From assembly GCA_007123985.1 (NCBI GenBank), contig SLGA01000151.1:1-5769 (forward strand): a stretch of DNA of 5,769 nt. The letters run 5' to 3'. Shown in pieces: positions 1 to 5,769 of the stretch (its first letter is position 1; every line of letters starts with the position of its first letter). Source of the DNA: Balneolaceae bacterium. GTDB lineage: Bacteria; Bacteroidota; Rhodothermia; Balneolales; Balneolaceae. Below the pieces are notes generated by a model, which was not told the DNA's origin, did no database searches, and saw only the letters and a list, made by a program, of their open reading frames with translations. The position numbers were made by a program, and so were the translations under genes.

Positions 1-1273
1 GTATCTGCCTTCTTAGAATTTGAAAGGTTCGCAACATTTCCTGCTCATTATCTGATTGCCAACTTAGTTGGGTTTGGAACAGCTCAACATCAAAGCGAAC
101 ATTAAAGTCATACACAGGTTCGGGTGTTCTGTAATCCCAGATGTAAACATGGGCAGGATTAGAGCGCTCACTTTCATTACCGTTTTCATCAACAGCAGTT
201 ACTGCATATCGATACTGCACTCCGGGCTCGGTATCTTCGTGCACAAAAAATGTTTGAAGTGGTGGAAGAAGTTCTTCGGTAATTCTGTGATACTCTTCTT
301 CTTCTCCCCTTGCCTTATAAACATGGTACCCGGCAATATCGAGCTCTGTATTGGCTGCCCATGTTATTTCACTATGGTAATTCTCATTGGCTGATGCTCT
401 CACTCTTCTTACCATTGAAGGCGGTACGTTATCACGGATCAAAATAGTAACGACTTCGCTTCTTTCTGATTGCTGCCCTGAATAATCCACAGCAGCAACC
501 CAAAACTCATACTCTCTGTCTATATCGGGTACGGTTATATGTTTCCTGTATTCGTTTTGATTTGTGGTTCGCAGAAGAATTGCATCAGTAGCATCAACAG
601 TCCGGTTCTTTTCCACGTCACGAAAGTAAGTTTGAAATCGTATCACGTTCTCGGTGGCCGGATCTTCTTCGAAAGTTGGATAGCTCCACTGCAGGCGTAC
701 TCTGCGCTCCTCATGATCGGCATCAATAGTTTGTGGCTGCATTGGGCGTTCAGGAATTAATCTTGATTCATGTTCAAGAATATCTCCGGTTGGCCTGATC
801 AAATCATCAACTATCTCTATTCTATAAGCCACATTTTCACCAATTGGTGCATTTTGATCAATATAAGACCTGCCTAAAAGCCGGGCGAGATTTGGCAGGG
901 TGGCATTTATAATAGCATTTTCATCCGTCTGTGCTCTTAGTATCAAAAAAGTTCGCTGAGCATCTTCTATCTCCATACTCTCCTGTATGAAGTTAAATTC
1001 ATCGCCCAGCTGCTGCTGTAACTGGTATCCATTTTGAACCGGGTAAAATGGCTCTTCTGTGAGTTGCTCCCAATCACCGCCATTTACACTGCGATACACA
1101 TGAAAACCATGCGACAACGGAATAGCATAATCATGAAAAATATAGGCTTTACCATCTTCCCTTGCCAAAACATCGATATCAGCATCATCGATATTTTGAG
1201 AATTACTTATTCCAGGAAATAACAAAATAGAAAACACAATTGCTGTAAATAATATCCTAAGTAAGTGAATCAT
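1..1273 (-). CDS. Secreted fibronectin type III repeat protein, 3' partial
   Basis: The frame starts with ATG at 1273-1271 and has no stop through 424 codons to the left edge, so the C-terminus is missing. Residues 1-25 form a Sec signal peptide: MIHLLR, a hydrophobic core, then ISNS before Gln26. Residues 44-175 look like an FN3-type module (GFHVYRSVNGGDWEQL ... ENVAYRIEIVD) interrupted by an extra, probably helical stretch at about 84-140. Residues 182-279 are a clear FN3 module (VRLQWSYPT ... REYEFWVAAVDYSGQQSERS). Residues 286-377 are a second clear one (VRRVRASANENYHSEITW ... YRYAVTAVDENGNESERS). A further module begins near 385 (VYDFNVRFDVELFQTQLSW) and is cut by the edge. FN3 modules are known as binding or spacer units in extracellular proteins, and no enzyme domain is seen in this part. 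There is no lipobox cysteine. Hand counts give about 74 Asp+Glu against 34 Arg and 4 Lys. It lies 11 bases after the stop of the larger gene, so the two are probably co-transcribed. Confidence 0.93.
   Translation of the reverse strand, partial: MIHLLRILFTAIVFSILLFPGISNSQNIDDADIDVLAREDGKAYIFHDYAIPLSHGFHVYRSVNGGDWEQLTEEPFYPVQNGYQLQQQLGDEFNFIQESMEIEDAQRTFLILRAQTDENAIINATLPNLARLLGRSYIDQNAPIGENVAYRIEIVDDLIRPTGDILEHESRLIPERPMQPQTIDADHEERRVRLQWSYPTFEEDPATENVIRFQTYFRDVEKNRTVDATDAILLRTTNQNEYRKHITVPDIDREYEFWVAAVDYSGQQSERSEVVTILIRDNVPPSMVRRVRASANENYHSEITWAANTELDIAGYHVYKARGEEEEYHRITEELLPPLQTFFVHEDTEPGVQYRYAVTAVDENGNESERSNPAHVYIWDYRTPEPVYDFNVRFDVELFQTQLSWQSDNEQEMLRTFQILRRQI
1199..1273 (-). other. Sec signal peptide coding segment (signal peptidase I type)
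   Basis: This segment encodes residues 1-25 of the FN3 protein. It shows a short basic N-region with Arg6, a hydrophobic core from Ile7 to Phe19, then Pro-Gly and a Ser-Asn-Ser end. Ser at -3 and -1 before Gln26 fits signal peptidase I cleavage. There is no cysteine near the site, so it is not a lipoprotein signal. Its presence right after the ATG supports that start codon. Confidence 0.85.
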
Positions 1274-1284
1274 ATAAGTTAAAA
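1274..1284 (-). promoter_or_regulatory. 11-base intergenic junction and translation start region, no Shine-Dalgarno
   Basis: On the coding strand the junction reads TAA-TTTTAACTTAT-ATG. It contains no GGAGG-like sequence, only A/T-rich bases, as is common in Bacteroidota, where ribosome recruitment often does not use a Shine-Dalgarno sequence. Together with the last codon and stop of the upstream gene it forms a tandem TTTTAA-TTTTAA. There is no room for a promoter or hairpin terminator, so transcription is expected to read through from the upstream gene. The two reading frames differ, so this is not one gene split by a single stop codon. Confidence 0.7.
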
Positions 1285-4200
1285 TTAAAATGGTGTTAGA
1301 AATGGCTGAAGAATGAAAGTGGGTGGTGCATATATATCATTTTCCGTTATGTTGACGGTTCTAACTCTTGTCAAACCGGCTCCATTTTTAATTCGCACTG
1401 CAACTCTCAAGCCGGTCAATTCAAGATCACCCGGGATAACAGCAGAGATTCCACTTTCACTGAATGTTCCATGCCGTACACCGGTGTGATTTTGTATCTC
1501 AACTTTATCTGTTACAGGAACCAGATATGACTGAAAAGTGCCGGCCTGTAACGAACCCTGAAAAGAAGTCTGACCAACCCAAAGTTCTACTTTGGAAATA
1601 CCCGACTCAGGGTCGGATATATTTCCAATCTCAGCATCAACCCTTCGGGTGGTCGAATTTACACTGATGCTTATGTCTGGAATAACGGGTGGTGTAGTGT
1701 CGAGATTAAATGGCCCGGTAGCCCTCACTGTCGATGGCATACCTTTGGTATTTACACTCCTGTAACGAATGTAAAGATTTTCTCCTACGGGTAGATTTTC
1801 TGTTGGTATCGATAAATAGTTCGTCGTCTCATTTATCTCTGCCGGTCTTGGGGATTGTATAAACATTACAAAATCGGATATGGATGGTGAAGCATCGTAA
1901 GTGCCACTCAAAATCTGCGACCTTGTAAGATTCCACTCTTTATCTATACTGTTTCCTTGTGGAAAGCTTCGAACATCGTTGCTTTCAGGAGAAGTTCCAA
2001 TTGCATATTGAATACCTGACAGATCCGATTCCGGATCAAACGGCACATCGATCATATAAAGTTTTACATCCGTTCCATTAACTTTGGCCTGTAGTTTTCC
2101 GGAATTGGGCCTTGTTGCATCTATAGATTGATGCGGACCGAATGTGTAGATTTCTCCTACATTACCTGCATTATCTACCGGACGAACATGCAGATAAACA
2201 TCACGCTGAAATGAATCCAATACAGGAGCATTTGTTTGTCCGAAACGAAAATCGTCTTCCTCCCCTTCAATAATAAGTATCCCTTCTTCGTGGATGTCAT
2301 AGGCACCGGAATCAAACAAATTATCCGGGGGCGATGAACTGCGAGACAGCACGTATTGGTAGTGCATCAGCCCTGAAACATCCTCTTCAACTGTAAATTG
2401 TGTGTACTGTACAGCAGGGTCTCCATAAGTATTTGTCCATGATTGAATCTGGCTGAATGTGGGATTAAACTCAGGAACTGTTTCAATCAATGGATAGACA
2501 ACTGTACTGCTGCTGCCACCAAAAAACGGATGATTGAGATTATCCATCATAATGGCTCCCATAAACTGTAGTTCCACGTTGTGGGGTACAGTGTCATCAT
2601 ACACAAGTGGTGCATCTAAGGTAGTTTCCGGGCTCCATTGACCCATATTGTTCTCAACTCGTGCATTTATGTAATATTCATCACCCGGTGTCATATTCAA
2701 TGGCAAAGTTGGCCCCTGCATTTCTTCAGCCGGTATATTGCTGTTTGTTCTCCTTTGCCCCTGCAATTGGGTCCACTCTGTGATATTGTCGAGCCCGGGC
2801 TCTGTACCAACCGAATATTCAAACCGGGCAATTCCAACTTCCGGGTCGTTACCCTGTATCAACAAATTCACATTAGTTGAGCTCGATGTCCAATATCGTT
2901 TCTCTCCATTAACCGTAGTGCTATTATACTCCGGCAAAACAATAACCGGCGCATCAGGCGGGCTGGTTTCTTCTGGCAGAACTTGCGTTCCCGGAGCAGT
3001 AGTGCTACCTCCCTCATCAACATCAACAGAAAACGTTGCCCTTCTTATTGCTGTATTTCCCCCAGAGCCGCGTACACGAACACCAAAGTTTACGTTAGTA
3101 GTTCTCGTGCCAAAATTGTTTGCAAATAATGTATGATCCATTCGATTGCCAACACTGAGATACCGGTCTTGTGCTCCATATATATCAGTACTGCCCGCCC
3201 CTATAGCTCTGTAATCGTATTGAATACTATTTTCAATGATATCAACCGGGTGTGTTGCTGTCCATTCAACCTGAGTTTCGTTGAAAAATGTACCATCCTG
3301 CCTGTTTGGATTTACAACAATATCTGTAATTTGCGGAGGTAATAAAGACTGTGCAATTTGATCTCGCTGGTTAATATAGCTCTGTAGGTTCGTGCTTATC
3401 TCGCCATCCACATCATCAAGAGCACCCCGCCAATCCAGGTAGTTATCAATGAGGTTGTACAAAATACCGCCAAGATTGGATTTGGTAGTGAAGAACTGAT
3501 CGAGCAGAATGGTAAAGTTTGCGGCCGTTTCAAATGTTTCAATTTTACTATCGCGGTAAACTGCCCATACCTCCTGCAGCATTCTTTGGTTCATTGCATT
3601 AATGTATGCAGAGAGGCCGGCACGATTCATTTCGATCCAGAAATTTGTAAATGCATCTCTATACTCATTTCCTAAACTGGCCGGTGAATCGGAGAATGGG
3701 TGAGTTACCCTGCTGTACAAATCAGAAACATGACTTGAAGCAGAGGGTGACTGAAGGGTGGTTCTTGTATCTTCTTCATCTGCAAGAATACTTACAAACT
3801 GTATTAACTGAACAAATTGCCTGCTAAAATTATTGGCTGAATTAGTTGCATGATTACTACCAACCATGTTAGCACCGTTAATCGAAGCTATATATGAACC
3901 TCTTAGATTATTTATCGTTGTTTGTAGTGTTGGTTCAAGGTTTGTGATCTCACTTCTTAGCCCGGTGGCCCACTCACGCTTTGCTAAAATTTCATTTCCT
4001 AAGGCTGCAAAAAATTGATCGAATTGCTCCATCAATAATGCGTTTAACGCCATCCACCCAACAATATCCATCTCTCCGAAAAACCCTGATTCAGCTTTCA
4101 ATAGACCGTCAAGCGACTCCAGATTCGATGAAATATCACTTATGTTTTGGATAAACTGCTCATTAAGCAAACTTAATTGTTCAGAATATTCGCCAACACT

Positions 4201-5769
4201 TTGCTGCTGCTGACCTGCCTGATTTTCATCAATTGCAAAATCCACTCCCGATTCTGCATTGGTTGAAGGTTCCGGTTGGTTCACATACTGCACCGGACTT
4301 TCCTCTAAGCCCATCATCATATTATCAAATGCTATTTCAGCCTGTTCAGTGTACTCAACAGCAACCAAAATATCGTCAACAACAATATCGCTCCAGCTAG
4401 ATAGAGTTTGATTCAGAACAATCGCATATACCTCAAGAGCACCCTTTAAATTACTGGCATTCATGTTACTTGGTATCCAGGGACTTTCCGAGCGCATTAC
4501 ATCCATCACAGACGTAAATATTTGCGGTATTTGAAATGACATACTTGGCGAGTAATAAGCTCCCATTGCTGTCTGAATCTGACTAACCCAGGCATTTCGC
4601 TGTGGAAAAGGAAGATCATAAAATGCTATTCCCGCATCTCTATATGTTTGAACCCCCGGAGTAAGTGCTGCAAGCGGTATTTGTTCCGGCATGGTTATAT
4701 CATCAACTGCCTGAAGGGCTTCTGCAAGTAGCTGAGCAATATGTTCTTCAAACTGTTCTTGCTGGGCTTTTGCCTGGTCAACCAGATCAACATGATCTCC
4801 CTTACCCCTTCCATAATCGAGGCCGTCACTGTCGGAATAGGATGCCCACCCGTGGCCGCAGCTTGTTTTCAGTAAAACCCTCCCGCAACCATAAGCAGAT
4901 GCAAAAAACTCGTAGCCTCCGCCTTGCTTTGTTACAAAAATGGCCTTCGCTTCCGCATCAACAGATACCAATCCTTTCAACACCTTAGCTTCAACGTCAA
5001 CAATACCATATGCACCAAATGGGAATTGATAATCTTCATCCTGCATTATCCATATAGCTCCGGTAAGACTTGCCTTAAAATCTATAATCTTTATATCAAA
5101 CCCGACAGACAAAGTAGCTTCAAACATAAAACCGGGATTTCCAGCCATCAGGGTTGCGTCGCCGTTTAGATATCTGAAAACTGTAAATTCTACATTACCA
5201 ATCACACCCCATACCCTATTCCCTTCCTCCCCGGCAAGGAAAAACTCCACGTCACCTGAACCATCAATGATTAAGGGTATACAAACGGTTATATCAATGC
5301 CAACTATAATTGCAAATGGGTCGCGCATGATAGAGGCTGATAACGTTCCGCTGATATTCGTGCTTGCGATTGAATCCTCACCATCCATTCCCAGAACACT
5401 CGCCCGGGCATCCATATAAAAGCTTTGATTGGTAATTTGGAAAAAGGTTGAACCTTCAAGAATTGCTGCACCGCCTCCACCACCAAGACTTACTGATGCA
5501 AAAAGCATCACAGCAAAATCAGCCTCTCCCTGGATCGATGCAGCATCCTCATCTACTAATGTATGTACATCGCTACGGCTCATTGCATTGTGTACCATGG
5601 CAAGATCATCCTGCACCGGCCTGTAGAAAAAGCCGCCACCGGCACCGGTAAGATTAATTACCCCCGGAACAATTGGTATGCCTGCATCAGATTGAACTGC
5701 TACAAACAGACCATAACTGACCTGCCCTCCAATGGTTGAAAATTTCCCTGCAACTACAGCATCAATGGA
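1285..5769 (-). CDS. Very large beta/helical/Ig-FN3-like multidomain protein, 5' partial
   Basis: I do not recognise this protein as a named family. The frame is open from the right edge to TAA at 1287-1285, giving 1494 visible residues (numbered from the edge). An internal GTG at 5616-5614 is not the likely start, because coding-like sequence continues upstream of it (IGGQVSYGLFVAVQSDAG, then GAGGGFFYRPV). Residues 1-325 are glycine-rich with many alternating hydrophobic beta-strand patterns, a run of five Gly at 96-100, and the only three cysteines (163, 295, 304). Residues 326-810 look largely helical, beginning with DLVDQAKAQQEQFEEHIAQL, and contain a flexible Pro/Asn/Gln linker at about 488-525 ending in QQQQ. 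Residues 811-1494 form about five Ig/FN3-like modules starting near 811, 937, 1062, 1221 and 1360, several joined by D-[TP]-PP-like linkers. The protein is acidic and lysine-poor. No catalytic motif is visible. An extracytoplasmic structural or binding role is inferred from composition and modules; the missing N-terminus hides any signal peptide. Confidence 0.93.
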   Translation of the reverse strand, partial: SIDAVVAGKFSTIGGQVSYGLFVAVQSDAGIPIVPGVINLTGAGGGFFYRPVQDDLAMVHNAMSRSDVHTLVDEDAASIQGEADFAVMLFASVSLGGGGGAAILEGSTFFQITNQSFYMDARASVLGMDGEDSIASTNISGTLSASIMRDPFAIIVGIDITVCIPLIIDGSGDVEFFLAGEEGNRVWGVIGNVEFTVFRYLNGDATLMAGNPGFMFEATLSVGFDIKIIDFKASLTGAIWIMQDEDYQFPFGAYGIVDVEAKVLKGLVSVDAEAKAIFVTKQGGGYEFFASAYGCGRVLLKTSCGHGWASYSDSDGLDYGRGKGDHVDLVDQAKAQQEQFEEHIAQLLAEALQAVDDITMPEQIPLAALTPGVQTYRDAGIAFYDLPFPQRNAWVSQIQTAMGAYYSPSMSFQIPQIFTSVMDVMRSESPWIPSNMNASNLKGALEVYAIVLNQTLSSWSDIVVDDILVAVEYTEQAEIAFDNMMMGLEESPVQYVNQPEPSTNAESGVDFAIDENQAGQQQQSVGEYSEQLSLLNEQFIQNISDISSNLESLDGLLKAESGFFGEMDIVGWMALNALLMEQFDQFFAALGNEILAKREWATGLRSEITNLEPTLQTTINNLRGSYIASINGANMVGSNHATNSANNFSRQFVQLIQFVSILADEEDTRTTLQSPSASSHVSDLYSRVTHPFSDSPASLGNEYRDAFTNFWIEMNRAGLSAYINAMNQRMLQEVWAVYRDSKIETFETAANFTILLDQFFTTKSNLGGILYNLIDNYLDWRGALDDVDGEISTNLQSYINQRDQIAQSLLPPQITDIVVNPNRQDGTFFNETQVEWTATHPVDIIENSIQYDYRAIGAGSTDIYGAQDRYLSVGNRMDHTLFANNFGTRTTNVNFGVRVRGSGGNTAIRRATFSVDVDEGGSTTAPGTQVLPEETSPPDAPVIVLPEYNSTTVNGEKRYWTSSSTNVNLLIQGNDPEVGIARFEYSVGTEPGLDNITEWTQLQGQRRTNSNIPAEEMQGPTLPLNMTPGDEYYINARVENNMGQWSPETTLDAPLVYDDTVPHNVELQFMGAIMMDNLNHPFFGGSSSTVVYPLIETVPEFNPTFSQIQSWTNTYGDPAVQYTQFTVEEDVSGLMHYQYVLSRSSSPPDNLFDSGAYDIHEEGILIIEGEEDDFRFGQTNAPVLDSFQRDVYLHVRPVDNAGNVGEIYTFGPHQSIDATRPNSGKLQAKVNGTDVKLYMIDVPFDPESDLSGIQYAIGTSPESNDVRSFPQGNSIDKEWNLTRSQILSGTYDASPSISDFVMFIQSPRPAEINETTNYLSIPTENLPVGENLYIRYRSVNTKGMPSTVRATGPFNLDTTPPVIPDISISVNSTTRRVDAEIGNISDPESGISKVELWVGQTSFQGSLQAGTFQSYLVPVTDKVEIQNHTGVRHGTFSESGISAVIPGDLELTGLRVAVRIKNGAGLTRVRTVNITENDIYAPPTFILQPFLTPF
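1288..3339 (-). other. Five divergent Ig/FN3-like modules at the C-terminus of the large protein
   Basis: Visible residues 811-1494. Module starts are placed by Pro-rich linkers: PPQITDIVV at 811, PPDAPVIVL at 937, VPHNVELQF at 1061, RPNSGKLQA at 1220 and PPVIPDISI at 1360. A recurring core motif appears at Asp975 (DPEVGIARFEYSVGT), Asp1130 (DVSGLMHYQYVLS), Asp1245 (DPESDLSGIQYAIGT) and Asp1386 (DPESGISKVELWVG), with a weak version near 843 (DIIENSIQYDYRAIG). Motifs of this kind occur in FN3-like repeats of bacterial surface proteins. The module boundaries are approximate. Confidence 0.65.
3340..4794 (-). other. Helical central zone of the large protein with Q/N-rich linker
   Basis: Visible residues 326-810. 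The composition switches to Gln, Asn, Leu, Ala and Glu with helix-like spacing, for example AKAQQEQFEEHIAQLLAEAL near the start, LSLLNEQFIQNISDISSNLE in the middle and INQRDQIAQSLL just before the Pro-Pro at 811-812. A low-complexity linker at about residues 488-525, rich in Pro, Ser, Asn and Gln and ending in four Gln (520-523), divides it into two halves. It could be a stalk or a helical bundle between the two beta regions. I recognise no family. Confidence 0.5.
4795..5769 (-). other. Beta-rich, glycine-rich N-terminal zone of the large protein
   Basis: Visible residues 1-325. Many short segments alternate polar and hydrophobic residues (for example LSVGFDIKIIDFKASLTGAIWI and GIVDVEAKVLKGLVSVDAEAKAIFV) and are separated by Gly/Asp turns. 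The pattern suggests an extended beta-sheet or beta-solenoid-like fold. The stretch with PIVPGVINLTGAGGGFFYRP loosely resembles Gly-rich segments found in some very large uncharacterised bacterial beta proteins such as DUF6603-type sequences. That resemblance is from memory and is weak. Confidence 0.5.

Noticed and set aside
68..394. Plus-strand open frame of 108 codons near the left edge
   Set aside because: It is antisense to the FN3 gene, whose minus-strand frame gives clear FN3 motifs across exactly this stretch.
1271..1300. Possible terminator or promoter between the two genes
   Set aside because: There are only 11 A/T-rich bases, with no GC-rich inverted repeat and no room for a promoter. 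The tandem TTTTAA is short and easily explained by base composition.
1288..1330. Type IX secretion C-terminal sorting domain at the end of the giant protein
   Set aside because: The tail (APPTFILQPFLTPF) lacks the usual sorting-domain pattern and looks like a short extension after the last Ig-like module.
2738..3136. Plus-strand open frame of 132 codons
   Set aside because: It lies wholly inside the Ig-like region of the minus-strand giant gene, has no domain-like composition, and is a shadow frame.
4201..4212. Triplet repeat CTG/CAG tract as an unstable microsatellite
   Set aside because: It is only four glutamine codons (one is CAA) inside a Q/N-rich linker, too short to call a variable repeat.
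4665..4988. Plus-strand open frame of 107 codons
   Set aside because: It is antisense to the giant gene at the beta/helical boundary, and its translation is low-complexity without recognisable motifs.
5614..5616. GTG as the start codon of the giant gene
   Set aside because: The same frame stays open to the right edge, and the 51 upstream codons have the same Gly-rich beta composition, so the true start lies outside the window.

Overview
This window appears to be a coding stretch from one polycistronic unit, read entirely on the minus strand. It holds two genes and both run off the window. The upstream gene enters from the right edge and ends with TAA at 1287-1285. The downstream gene starts with ATG at 1273-1271 and is still open at the left edge. 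Only 11 bases separate them, with no terminator hairpin and no Shine-Dalgarno-like sequence in the gap.

Upstream gene (1285-5769): 1494 residues are visible and the N-terminus is missing. Three zones can be read. Residues 1-325 are glycine-rich and beta-strand-rich. Residues 326-810 are mostly helical, with a Q/N-rich linker inside. Residues 811-1494 are about five divergent Ig/fibronectin-III-like modules, several marked by a recurring D-x-E-S-G-I type motif followed by Y/F-x-Y-x-x-G. I do not recognise a named family for the whole protein. Downstream gene (1-1273): 424 residues are visible, with a clear Sec signal peptide followed by fibronectin type III modules. The third clear module is followed by a fourth that is cut by the window edge.

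Organism: two things suggest Bacteroidota or the related Balneolota/Rhodothermota group. One is the pairing of very large FN3/Ig-type extracytoplasmic proteins. The other is the AT-rich translation start without a Shine-Dalgarno sequence, at a base composition that looks moderate to low in GC by eye. Both proteins are acidic and strikingly poor in lysine (about 24 of 1494 and 4 of 424 by hand count), which fits a halophilic or marine member. This is inference; there is no rRNA or housekeeping gene here to confirm it.

How they may work together: the second product should be exported, and the first has the composition and modules of an extracytoplasmic protein. A cell-surface or periplasmic assembly made by two co-expressed partners is the most economical reading. 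No catalytic motif is visible in either protein, so a structural or binding role is more likely than an enzymatic one, but the function is unknown. There is no sign of a mobile element, CRISPR array, RNA gene or phage gene.
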